Below, piece by piece: positions 1 through 8,737 of a stretch of 64,000 bases of DNA; within the stretch, counting starts at the first letter, position 1, and the number at the start of each line of letters is the position of its first letter. The DNA lies in contig DAMBSC010000013.1 in assembly GCA_032054765.1 (NCBI GenBank), positions 62,001-126,000 of the forward strand, written 5' to 3'. The notes under the pieces were generated by a model. The model did no database searches. It was not told the origin of the DNA and saw only the letters and a list, made by a program, of their open reading frames with translations. This DNA is from DFXE01 sp032054765 (lineage in GTDB: Bacteria; Bacteroidota; Bacteroidia; Bacteroidales; Tannerellaceae). Position numbers and translations under genes: made by a program.

Positions 1-2598
1 TCGGAAAATACGGATTCTTTATTTATTACAGTTCATGCTACGAATGAAGAACCTTCGGAAATAATAAAAAAAGCTTTACAAGGGACTGATCTCAAAGTAT
101 CTCAATACAATAATAACATATTTATTACCAGAAATATTGAGCTGGTTACAAAACTTCCGGAAGGTTACTTTAGTAAGAAAGCTATTGCTGATAGTCTTGC
201 TTATGATGCATCGGGGCTGTTGGTCTCGTTGAGTAGACGCGAACAGAAAGCTACCTCAGAAAATAAAGTATATGAAATTGGAGATCCCACGGCCTCATCA
301 GAGGGTAGAGTAAGTCTTACTGGAAACGTAACTGATTTTAAAACCGGTGAGCCAATGGTTGGTGTGGCCCTATATATTAATGACCCGATGATTGCTACAA
401 CAACTGATGCATATGGTTATTATACTATCCAATTACCTTCAGGAAGGCATGATTTGCATATCAGAGGTTTAGGGTTAAAGGATACCCGTCGACAAATACT
501 TCTACATTCACAAGGTAAGCTCGATATTGAATTGGAAGAGCAAGTGTATGCTCTTCGGGAAGTAACCATTTCTTCAGAAAAGATTGAAAATGTACGTAGT
601 ACTACAATGGGTATGGAAAGACTAAAGATAAGGGATATTAAAAATATACCTACTGCATTTGGAGAAGTAGATATAATCCGGGCTGTCCTTTCCTTACCGG
701 GAGTAAAAGCTGTAGGTGAAGCTTCAAGTGGATTCAATGTACGGGGGGGATCTACAGATCAAAATCTCATACTTTTCAATGATGGGACCATTTATAATCC
801 TACTCATCTTTTTGGGTTTTTCTCCGCTTTTAATCCGGACTTAGTAAAGGATATGGAATTATATAAGAGTAGCATACCTGCTAAATATGGAGGACGTATC
901 TCTTCTGTACTAGATATTACTACCCGTGAAGGGAATAAAAAAGAGTTCCAGGGTTCAGCCAGCATTGGTCTTTTAACAAGTCGTTTGACATTAGAAGGAC
1001 CTATTTTAGGAGATAAAACATCCTATATCATAGGGGGAAGAACTACCTATTCGGATTGGATTCTTAAAAAATTACCTGAAAAAAGTGGATATCGTGATGG
1101 TAGTGCAGGTTTTTATGACCTGAATGCAACAATAAGTCATAAGTATAACGAGTATAATAGTTTCTATGTAAATGGGTATTATAGCAGAGATCGTTTTAGT
1201 TTTGATTCAAATGAGCGTTATTCATATCAGAATGCTAATGCTTCAGCAAAATGGCGTCATATTTTCAGCCCAAGATTGACAGGGGTTTTGACGGGTGGGT
1301 ATGATCATTATAGTTATAATACAAAAGATACAGAAAACCCAGTAAATGCTTACAACCTGTCTTTTGGTATAAACCAGTATTATGGCAAAGCTGATTTTAT
1401 ATGGTATGCACATGATAAACACACCATAGATTTCGGGGTAAACGGATTATATTATAATTTAAATCCGGGCGAATATCTACCTAACGCTGATGAATCATTG
1501 ATTAAAGAAGACCGTATGCAAAAAGAAAAGGCTATTGAATCTGCCTTATACCTGGGAGAAAGATGGGATATCACACCCAATTTTTCAATAAATGCGGGTA
1601 TACGTTATTCTATGTTCAATGTTATGGGACCGCGAGATTATTATGTGTATGACAATCAATACATTCCATCTTTGACAACCATTGCTGATACTATCTCTAC
1701 TGGTAAAGGAGTATTTAAAACATATCATGGGCCGGAATTCCGTATTTCAGCCCGTTATGAATTTGCAGATGGTTTTTCGATAAAGGCCGGTTATAATACA
1801 ATGCGTCAGCATATCCATAAATTATCAAATACAACCATTATGTCTCCGACAGATACATGGAAGTTGAGTGATGTAAATATTAAGCCACAGACCGGATCGC
1901 AAGTAGCAATGGGCTTATATAAAAACTTCGCTAATAATACCATTGAAACATCAGTAGAAGGCTATTATAAAATAATGAAAGACTATCTGGATTATCGCAA
2001 TGGAGCCGAGTTATTGATGAACCACCATATTGAAACAGACGTATTAAACACAGAAGGACGCGCATATGGAGTAGAATTGATGGTTAAAAAAACGCAAGGG
2101 AAATTGAACGGATGGGTAAGCTATACCTACTCTAAAACAGAGTTAAGACAGAATGATAAACGTATACCAGAACCGGTTAATAATGGGGAATGGTATCCCG
2201 CAGATTATGATAAGCCACATGATTTTAAATTTGTGGGAAACTATAAATTTACTCATCGTTTCAGTTTTTCAATGAATTGTGATTATAGTACCGGTCGCCC
2301 GATAACGCTTCCGGTATCCAAATACAATTATGCAGGAGGAGAATTTGTTTATTTTTCTGATCGGAATAAGTATCGTATTCCGGACTTTTTCCGAATGGAC
2401 ATATCTTTTAATATTGAACCAAGTCATCACCTGACCTTGTTAACGCATAGTTCATTCTCTATAGGATGTTATAATATAACCGGACGTAAGAATGCCTATT
2501 CAGTATATTATGTATCTGAAGAAGGAAGGCTGAAGGGATATAAATTGGCAATCTTTGGATCTCCCATTCCTTATGTGTCTTACAATATTAAATTTTAA
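1..2598 (+). CDS. TonB-dependent outer-membrane receptor with STN domain, 5' end cut by window
   Basis: The frame is open from base 1, so the start lies upstream; 865 codons are visible. It is an outer-membrane active-transport receptor driven by TonB. Visible order: an STN-like segment (first ~45 codons, with ITVHATNEEPSEIIKKALQG), a carboxypeptidase-regulatory-like fold beginning VSLTGNVTDFKTGEPMVGV, then a plug (GFNVRGGSTDQNLILFNDG, ending AKYGGRISSVLDITT) and a long beta-barrel ending in aromatic residues (PYVSYNIKF). The STN domain is known in receptors that signal to a FecR-type anti-sigma factor, so a sigma/FecR pair may lie just upstream, outside the window. It is followed four bases later by a DUF4249 lipoprotein, a common partner of this receptor class. 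The substrate is unknown. An in-frame ATG at 220 is internal to the reading frame and is not the likely start. Confidence 0.92.
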   Translation, partial: SENTDSLFITVHATNEEPSEIIKKALQGTDLKVSQYNNNIFITRNIELVTKLPEGYFSKKAIADSLAYDASGLLVSLSRREQKATSENKVYEIGDPTASSEGRVSLTGNVTDFKTGEPMVGVALYINDPMIATTTDAYGYYTIQLPSGRHDLHIRGLGLKDTRRQILLHSQGKLDIELEEQVYALREVTISSEKIENVRSTTMGMERLKIRDIKNIPTAFGEVDIIRAVLSLPGVKAVGEASSGFNVRGGSTDQNLILFNDGTIYNPTHLFGFFSAFNPDLVKDMELYKSSIPAKYGGRISSVLDITTREGNKKEFQGSASIGLLTSRLTLEGPILGDKTSYIIGGRTTYSDWILKKLPEKSGYRDGSAGFYDLNATISHKYNEYNSFYVNGYYSRDRFSFDSNERYSYQNANASAKWRHIFSPRLTGVLTGGYDHYSYNTKDTENPVNAYNLSFGINQYYGKADFIWYAHDKHTIDFGVNGLYYNLNPGEYLPNADESLIKEDRMQKEKAIESALYLGERWDITPNFSINAGIRYSMFNVMGPRDYYVYDNQYIPSLTTIADTISTGKGVFKTYHGPEFRISARYEFADGFSIKAGYNTMRQHIHKLSNTTIMSPTDTWKLSDVNIKPQTGSQVAMGLYKNFANNTIETSVEGYYKIMKDYLDYRNGAELLMNHHIETDVLNTEGRAYGVELMVKKTQGKLNGWVSYTYSKTELRQNDKRIPEPVNNGEWYPADYDKPHDFKFVGNYKFTHRFSFSMNCDYSTGRPITLPVSKYNYAGGEFVYFSDRNKYRIPDFFRMDISFNIEPSHHLTLLTHSSFSIGCYNITGRKNAYSVYYVSEEGRLKGYKLAIFGSPIPYVSYNIKF

Positions 2599-2602
2599 GA
2601 AA

Positions 2603-3736
2603 ATGAGAAAGAAATACCCAATATATCTGATTTTGTCCGTAATTGTTTTTGCAGGTATTAACGGATGTATTACTGAATTTGAACCTAAAGGTATTGAAGA
2701 GGTAAGTGATTTGCTAATTGTAGAAGGAACAATCACGGATGGAGAGTCAATTATAAAATTAAGACATAGTGTCGGACTTTCTGAAATACTGACGGGTAAA
2801 GAATATCTTGATGGTGCATCTATGTTTGTAGAAACAGAAGATGGTGATATCTTTCAGGGTGTCTCTATGGAAAAAGGGACATATATTATCCCGACAGGAT
2901 CATTAAATCCAAATAAGAAATATCGTTTAAATATATCTTTAGGGGGAGAGCAGTACCAATCGGATTATCTTAGTCCATTAATCACTCCTGAAATTGATAG
3001 TATATCTCCTATAAAGAAAGGAGAAGGACAACCGGTATTTATGTGTGTTAATACACACGACCCCCAAAGTAATTCTCGATATTATCGTTGGTCGTACCGG
3101 GAAACTTGGGAAGTAAAAGCGGAGTTATTTGCTAATGCCTTATGGGTCGATGGATCGGTATTAGAGCTCAACCTTCATACTTCTAATAACATATATTATT
3201 GCTGGGGGCGGGATAGTTCGAAGGTACTATTGTTGGGAAGTACTGAAAAATTGACAGAAAATATTGTGTCAGAAAAAAGACTTGTTGAAATTCCTTGTAA
3301 CAACGATCGTCTCTCGATTATGTACCATATTGAAGTAGAGCAAATGCAAATAAGAAAAGAAACATATGATTATTGGTCTAATTTACAAAAAAATATTGAA
3401 CAGACAGGCAGTATTTTTACACCAATGCCGTCAGAAATGAAGGGTAATATCCGTTGCATTTCTACTCCTGAATTACCGGTTATCGGATATATGGAAGTAG
3501 CTACAATCACAAAAAAAGATCGTTATTTTCCTGAAAATGCAGGATTATATGAGGCTCCGAAAAAAACTTGTGGATATCTGATAACAGATGATCCTGATTA
3601 TGCACCGCCTAATTATTATTATTATGAATATTATCCGCCTAAGGAAAGTTATGCTCCCAGGAGTTGTGTAGATTGTAGAATTAAGGAAAAGGCCTCTAAA
3701 AATAGACCGGAAAACTGGCCTACTAATCATCTGTAA
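2603..3736 (+). CDS. DUF4249-family lipoprotein
   Basis: A 377-aa exported lipoprotein. I place the start at the ATG at 2603, four bases after the receptor stop. An upstream in-frame ATG at 2555 lies inside the receptor gene and would add a non-signal-like extension. From 2603 the protein begins MRKKYPIYLILSVIVFAGINGC, a positively charged start, hydrophobic core and lipobox INGC, so it should be anchored in a membrane, probably the outer one. The body resembles DUF4249 proteins (early LLIVEGTITDGESIIKLRHS, then ITPEIDSI), which are known to sit beside TonB receptors of this class in Bacteroidota. The C-terminus holds a Tyr/Pro-rich stretch (PPNYYYYEYYPP) and a CVDC pair. It is tightly linked to both neighbours and probably forms a surface complex with the receptor. 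Biochemical function is unknown. Confidence 0.8.
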   Translation: MRKKYPIYLILSVIVFAGINGCITEFEPKGIEEVSDLLIVEGTITDGESIIKLRHSVGLSEILTGKEYLDGASMFVETEDGDIFQGVSMEKGTYIIPTGSLNPNKKYRLNISLGGEQYQSDYLSPLITPEIDSISPIKKGEGQPVFMCVNTHDPQSNSRYYRWSYRETWEVKAELFANALWVDGSVLELNLHTSNNIYYCWGRDSSKVLLLGSTEKLTENIVSEKRLVEIPCNNDRLSIMYHIEVEQMQIRKETYDYWSNLQKNIEQTGSIFTPMPSEMKGNIRCISTPELPVIGYMEVATITKKDRYFPENAGLYEAPKKTCGYLITDDPDYAPPNYYYYEYYPPKESYAPRSCVDCRIKEKASKNRPENWPTNHL

Positions 3737-3742
3737 TTGTGT

Positions 3743-5428
3743 ATGAAAAAACTTAATTTATCTATAATTTTTCTGGTCGTGGCTTTTTTAACAATTACAT
3801 TAAAGTCTGCGGCTGAATTAAGAGAAAGGATTTATCTCCATACAGATAAGCAAACGTATCTGGCTGGCGAACTGTTATGGATGAAATTGTACCTGACAGA
3901 TAAAGAAGGAAAACCTGTTTCATTCAGTAAGGTTGGTTATGTGGAACTATTAGATCATGAGACAGCGCAAGTTCAGGTTAAACTTGATTTGGAACACGCC
4001 ACAGGGGAAGGTTGGATGGAACTTCCAGTTACACTCCCAACGGGATATTATCGCTTGATTGCTTATACACGGAATATGAAAAATGAAAATGAAGATATCT
4101 TTTTTCATAAAACAATAGGGATAGTAAATACGTTCCGTATCGATGAGACTATACTTGTCGATACAATTACTTATCTTCCTGTGCAATCCGTCTTGGATAA
4201 TAACCTTTCTGTTGCAACAGAAAAAAACAGCTATTCTAAAAGGTGGCAAAGTAAAATACAAATACAAGGTTTGCCGGAAGATATACATTCGTTAAGTGTA
4301 TCAATAGCTGGGAAAGATCTGGTGTTTACTGATAGAGATATCAATATAACAAAATGGTATAAAGAGTTAGTGAATTTACCCCATTCTTCTTATCAGAGTC
4401 TTTATACACCTGAATATGAGGGTCATATTATTAGAGGTATTGTGCGGAATGTCAAAACGGATGCAGTAATTGACAATAGTGATCCAATCTACCCGTTAGT
4501 AGGATTTGTAGGTGATCAGATTCGTCTGTTTGGCGGACAAAGGCAAATATTAAACAATGGTCAAGTAGAATTTTATACGAAAGGCATAAAGGGAACTCAT
4601 GAATTGGTAACATCAACGACTACTTTATCTGAAAATATTTATAGAATAGATATAGAATCACCTTTTGCTAGCCATAAGGTATCAGAATTACCAATCTTTA
4701 AAATAAATCCATCCTGGGAAGAAAACCTTACTCAAAGGACAGTAGGGCTTCAGGTTCTCCATGCATTTAACGCTGATTCATTAAGCCGTATTGATACAAC
4801 TTATGCGCATTTTCAATGGAAGCCAGATCGCTCATATATCCTTGATGAATATACCCGTTTCACACGTATGGATGAGGTTGTTATTGAATTTATTCCGTCT
4901 GTACGTTTCAGACGTATTAATGGTAAGCGTATTCTAAGTGTACTAGATGAAGAGACTTCAACTTTTTCGATTGGAAACACTTTAGTATTACTTGATGGAA
5001 TACCAATTACTGATCATGAACTTATCTATAATTATGATCCTTTATTGATATATAAAATAGATGTGTATAAATCTAAATTTAGTTTTGGAGGGCAATTCTT
5101 TAATGGAATTATCTCAATAGTTACTTACAATAAAGATTATCCTACTTTAACAGTCGATAATAATACACAAATATATGATTATGAAGGAACACAGGCTCAC
5201 CGTTATTTTTATGCTCCTTCATATGAGAAAGAAGAAAACAGAACAAGTCGTATACCTGATTTCAGACATACATTATTGTGGGTCCCGGATGTACAAATTG
5301 AGGGTAAAAGTTCAGTAAGTATACCTTTTACAACTTCCGAGTTGACAGGAGAATTCCAAGTAACAGTTGAAGGTCTAACTAAAGATGGACAACCGGTTCG
5401 TGGAGTAACAACTTTTAAGGTAGAATAA
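3743..5428 (+). CDS. Exported MG2-like / plug-like surface protein of the TonB-receptor operon
   Basis: A 561-aa protein; the ATG at 3743 is preferred over a TTG at 3737 because it gives a clean signal peptide (MKKLNLSIIFLVVAFLTITL...). The N-terminal part matches the pattern RIYLHTDKQTYLAGELLWMK found in Bacteroidota proteins with a macroglobulin-like MG2 fold. The C-terminal third carries a plug-like segment (NTLVLLDGIPITDHE, then KIDVYKSKFSFGGQFFNGII) but no beta-barrel follows, so it is not itself a receptor. The last ~90 residues again look like a beta-sandwich. It begins six bases after the DUF4249 stop, so receptor, lipoprotein and this gene form one operon that ends at the palindrome 5441-5509. 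I infer a periplasmic or surface accessory role, perhaps in protein or peptide handling. Not recognised beyond that. Confidence 0.65.
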   Translation: MKKLNLSIIFLVVAFLTITLKSAAELRERIYLHTDKQTYLAGELLWMKLYLTDKEGKPVSFSKVGYVELLDHETAQVQVKLDLEHATGEGWMELPVTLPTGYYRLIAYTRNMKNENEDIFFHKTIGIVNTFRIDETILVDTITYLPVQSVLDNNLSVATEKNSYSKRWQSKIQIQGLPEDIHSLSVSIAGKDLVFTDRDINITKWYKELVNLPHSSYQSLYTPEYEGHIIRGIVRNVKTDAVIDNSDPIYPLVGFVGDQIRLFGGQRQILNNGQVEFYTKGIKGTHELVTSTTTLSENIYRIDIESPFASHKVSELPIFKINPSWEENLTQRTVGLQVLHAFNADSLSRIDTTYAHFQWKPDRSYILDEYTRFTRMDEVVIEFIPSVRFRRINGKRILSVLDEETSTFSIGNTLVLLDGIPITDHELIYNYDPLLIYKIDVYKSKFSFGGQFFNGIISIVTYNKDYPTLTVDNNTQIYDYEGTQAHRYFYAPSYEKEENRTSRIPDFRHTLLWVPDVQIEGKSSVSIPFTTSELTGEFQVTVEGLTKDGQPVRGVTTFKVE

Positions 5429-5440
5429 AAAATAATGTAT

Positions 5441-5509
5441 TTTTACCACAGATACACAGATTACGCAATTAATATTTTAATCACTGAAATCTGTGTATCT
5501 GTGGTAAAA
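5441..5509. terminator. 22-bp perfect inverted repeat between convergent genes
   Basis: Arms 5441-5462 (TTTTACCACAGATACACAGA plus TT) and 5488-5509 are exact reverse complements across a 25-nt loop. The stem starts with T and ends with A on both strands, so it can act as a bidirectional terminator between the operon ending at 5428 and the minus-strand gene ending at 5521. The arm is much longer than a terminator needs, so it may also be an interspersed repeat. Confidence 0.7.
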
Positions 5510-5520
5510 TAAGAATATCC

Positions 5521-8421
5521 TCAATATCCGAATATCTCTTCCTGCGACAATTGGGTAACTATCCCTATTTTTTCCAACGATTTGATATCAAGATCTTTTG
5601 TATCACCAAGAATGCAATAGATCAAAGGCTTATCTTTTATGTAGGATTGTTGAAAAGCTTTAACCGTTTCAAGCGTCATATCTGGTATTTTTTCAAATAG
5701 CTCTTTGCGGGCATCTGTTGTGTATCCAAATTCTTTGGCATTCAGATAATTCCATAGAATTTCAGATCGAAGTATACGTTCCGTACGGATATTTGTAATG
5801 ATTCTATCTTTAGCAATATTAAATGCATTATCCGATTCAGGCATATTATTCAGAATACCGTTGAAAGCATTAATAGCTTCCATCATTTTATCATTTTGTG
5901 TAGCGATAAAGGTATTTAATGAATAGGAACGATCAGGTTTTCCCGGACGTTCGTAGCCTGCCCAGGCCGAATAAGCTAATCCGCGAGCTTCACGCATTTC
6001 CTGGAATACAATACTATTCATACCACCTCCAAAGTACATATTATATAAAGTGCGATCTGCTTCAATCCCTTTATCAAAGATGTCTCCTTTATGGCGCATA
6101 GCCATATAAATCTGTTTGGCATCATAATACGCCAGTAGGACTTTGTTTTCGGTAGTTTCCTGTTCTACGAATTTAACAGCTTCAGGTATTGGCTGTATTG
6201 TTTCGCCTACCGCATGGTTCTTGTTGATGGCATCCGTAATCTGTTTTTCTGTTAATGGTCCATAGTACATAATTGTATGTTCCATATTTTTCAGGTTTTT
6301 CGTCCTATCAACTAATTCTTCAGGATTTAATGCTTTTAATTCAGCTTCAGAAAGGATATTAGTAACTGGGGATTTAGGTCCATATACAGCATAATTGTTT
6401 AATCGTGAGAAGTTTGTGTATTGGTCTAACTTGGCATCTGAACGCCGTTTTAGTATATCCATTACGTTGTTATTATAGACTTCCTGATCAGCTTTTGCGT
6501 CTGCCAGGCGTTCTTCTAGAAGTGCCATCGCTTTATCAAAGTTATCATTTAATCCGCTTACATAGACATACACTCGCTCATCGGTAGCCATTACATGGAA
6601 AGAACAAGCTAGTTTGTAAAGCTCACTTTTTATTTCTTCAGCTGTTTTGGTAGAAGTTCCCAAATAGCTTAAATAATTAAAAGCGGTTCCTAATGCTTTA
6701 TCATGATTATTTCCCATTTCATATACATAAAATAAGGAGAACAGCGGGTTCGTTGTGTTTTGTTTGTACAATAAAGGGATATCTTTCTTCACTTTAGATA
6801 TAGCTAGATCTTTAGAGTAATCCAGAAATACTGGTTCGATAGGTTTTATTTCACGCGTTTTTACTTTAGCAAGGAATTCACTTTCGTCATCACGATTTGA
6901 AGGAATAGGGGTGATCTGAGGTTTATCTATTTTCTTGTCATCTGGCTTTCCTTCCCGTTTGTAAACGATAGCATAATTGTCGTTGAAATAGTTATTACAG
7001 AAATCAATGACATCTTGTTTAGTTAGTTTTGATTGGAAATCAATTTTCTTTACCTGATCTTCCCATTTTACATCATTTACGTATGAAAATAACAGAATTT
7101 GTGCGGCATATCTGTATTCCTGTCGTTGGTAATATTGATCCAATTTAAAATTATTAATAACAGCTTCCAGCAACCAATCTTCAAACTCTCCCTTTTTCAA
7201 CATATTCAATTGGCCCAATAACAGATCACGTACTTCTTCAAGTGTTTGCCCTTCTTTAGGAGTACCATACATCTGGAAAATACTGTAATCAGCCATTGTC
7301 CTTGAATAACTACCTGCCCGTAGTACTTTTTGCTTTTGTACAAGATTCAAATCTATTAAACCAGCTTTACCATTTGTTAGTAGATAGTCAACAAACTCCA
7401 GAACATCAGCATCTCTAGTGTTGGCAGCCGGCATCCGAAAAGCAATCGAAACATTAGCTGCTTCCACTCCGATCACTTCCCTTTCGATAGGTTGGGTGAT
7501 AGGTTTTTCTGGAGAAACTTTAAGTTCAGGAATCTCTTTCGGCTCCATAAAACCGAAATATTTATTAATAATTTCAATCACTTCATCAGGATTGAGATCT
7601 CCTACCATACACACGGCCATATTATTAGGCACATAATAAGTATCAAAGTAGTTTTTGATATTAGTGATAGATGGGTTTTTCAAATGGTCTTGTGTACCCA
7701 GTATCGTTTGAGTTCCGTAAGGATGGTGGGGGAAAAGAGCATTAAAAATGGTGTCATTTACTCGCATATCATCATAGGCCAGATACATATTATATTCTTC
7801 ATACACTGTCTCCAGTTCTGTATGGAATCCACGAATGACCGGATTGGTAAAGCGATCAGACTGAATCATTGCCCAAGTCTCAATTTCATTTGAGGGTATG
7901 TCTTCCATATAAGCTGTGACATCATACGATGTGAAAGCATTCGTCCCTTGCGAGCCAATAGCAGACATTAGTTTGGCATACTCATTTGGAATGGCAATTT
8001 TAGCCGACTCTTGGGAGATACTGTCTATTTGTGCATAAAGTGTTTTTCGCTCTGCTTCATCGGTAGTATTACGATAGATCTCAAACAAAACGTCTATCTG
8101 ATCGAGAAATACTTTTTCCGCTTCGTAATCTGACGTTCCGAAACTCTTTGTTCCTTTAAACATTAAATGCTCGAAATAGTGAGCTAACCCTGTCGTCTCG
8201 GCAGGGTCGTTCTTTCCTCCAACCCGTACACCGATAAATGTTTGTACACGAGGTTTGTCTTTGTTTACTGATAGATAAACTTTCAACCCATTGTCTAATG
8301 TATAAATACGTGTTTGTAGCGGATCGCCTTTTACACTTTCATATTTATACTTTGATTCTTTATTGCAGGAAGCTAATATAAGAACCGTGAATACTGTAAG
8401 TAATAGATAAACTTTCTTCAT
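5521..8421 (-). CDS. M16 family zinc metallopeptidase lipoprotein
   Basis: A 966-aa protein, the size of M16 proteins that hold both halves of the peptidase in one chain. The start at 8421 gives MKKVYLLLTVFTVLILASC, a lipoprotein signal with lipobox LASC (Cys19). The inverted zinc motif HxxEH is present as HYFEH (His81, Glu84, His85) in GLAHYFEHLMFKGT, and a downstream glutamate-rich helix (ELETVYEEYNMY) is placed as the third ligand of the family. The second M16 half near residue 740 onward contains the GGGMNSIVFQEMREARGLAY pattern typical of the inactive/partner domain. It probably degrades or processes peptides in the periplasm or at the cell surface. It is a single gene: the divergent 316-bp gap upstream separates it from the efflux island and the palindrome downstream separates it from the receptor operon. 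Confidence 0.92.
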   Translation of the reverse strand: MKKVYLLLTVFTVLILASCNKESKYKYESVKGDPLQTRIYTLDNGLKVYLSVNKDKPRVQTFIGVRVGGKNDPAETTGLAHYFEHLMFKGTKSFGTSDYEAEKVFLDQIDVLFEIYRNTTDEAERKTLYAQIDSISQESAKIAIPNEYAKLMSAIGSQGTNAFTSYDVTAYMEDIPSNEIETWAMIQSDRFTNPVIRGFHTELETVYEEYNMYLAYDDMRVNDTIFNALFPHHPYGTQTILGTQDHLKNPSITNIKNYFDTYYVPNNMAVCMVGDLNPDEVIEIINKYFGFMEPKEIPELKVSPEKPITQPIEREVIGVEAANVSIAFRMPAANTRDADVLEFVDYLLTNGKAGLIDLNLVQKQKVLRAGSYSRTMADYSIFQMYGTPKEGQTLEEVRDLLLGQLNMLKKGEFEDWLLEAVINNFKLDQYYQRQEYRYAAQILLFSYVNDVKWEDQVKKIDFQSKLTKQDVIDFCNNYFNDNYAIVYKREGKPDDKKIDKPQITPIPSNRDDESEFLAKVKTREIKPIEPVFLDYSKDLAISKVKKDIPLLYKQNTTNPLFSLFYVYEMGNNHDKALGTAFNYLSYLGTSTKTAEEIKSELYKLACSFHVMATDERVYVYVSGLNDNFDKAMALLEERLADAKADQEVYNNNVMDILKRRSDAKLDQYTNFSRLNNYAVYGPKSPVTNILSEAELKALNPEELVDRTKNLKNMEHTIMYYGPLTEKQITDAINKNHAVGETIQPIPEAVKFVEQETTENKVLLAYYDAKQIYMAMRHKGDIFDKGIEADRTLYNMYFGGGMNSIVFQEMREARGLAYSAWAGYERPGKPDRSYSLNTFIATQNDKMMEAINAFNGILNNMPESDNAFNIAKDRIITNIRTERILRSEILWNYLNAKEFGYTTDARKELFEKIPDMTLETVKAFQQSYIKDKPLIYCILGDTKDLDIKSLEKIGIVTQLSQEEIFGY

Positions 8422-8507
8422 GATGAATGGATTTAAGAAGTAATTCTAGAAGATATAAAATAGTTTTAAGGAGAGTAATTAATTATTATTAGACAATCAT
8501 TTAGCTT

Positions 8508-8537
8508 CAAATATAGTATTTTCTTTATTTTATCAAT
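8508..8537 (-). promoter_or_regulatory. Likely Bacteroidetes vegetative promoter for the M16 peptidase
   Basis: On the minus strand TATATTTG (8508-8515) fits the -7 consensus TAnnTTTG. An ATTG at 8534-8537 stands 18 nt upstream as a weak -33 element. Transcription would start near 8502, leaving about 80 nt before the ATG at 8421. It is the best match in the minus direction in this 316-bp divergent gap. Confidence 0.45.
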
Positions 8538-8597
8538 GAAAATTGCGTACTTTTTGTATAGGATGTTTTCTTTTTCTTTTCTTATAAGCTCTCTGCG

Positions 8598-8635
8598 TGT
8601 CTAATTCTTTTACAGGACTGTCTAATTATTTGACA
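8598..8635 (+). promoter_or_regulatory. Tandem 17-bp upstream activator sites (efflux unit 1)
   Basis: Two copies of TGTC-N9-(T/G)ACA lie 21 bp apart: TGTCTAATTCTTTTACA (8598-8614) and TGTCTAATTATTTGACA (8619-8635). The second is a better dyad than the first. The last base is 57 nt before the -24 GG at 8692. The same pair with the same spacing precedes the other two efflux units, so I infer enhancer sites for an NtrC-type activator encoded elsewhere. Confidence 0.8.
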
Positions 8636-8689
8636 CAATATTTTTATATTTATTTTGATAAATTACTGATTAATAAAATATTATTTGGT

Positions 8690-8707
8690 TTGGCATGCCA
8701 TTTGCAT
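8690..8707 (+). promoter_or_regulatory. Sigma-54-like promoter for efflux unit 1
   Basis: TTGGCATGCCATTTGCAT matches the -24/-12 pattern TGGCAC-N5-TTGCA with one change. GG at 8692-8693 and GC at 8704-8705 are 12 bp apart, as sigma-54 requires. Transcription should start near 8717, about 20 nt before the ATG at 8738. Confidence 0.82.
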
Positions 8708-8737
8708 TTTATTAATCGAATATAGTATTACAAGACA

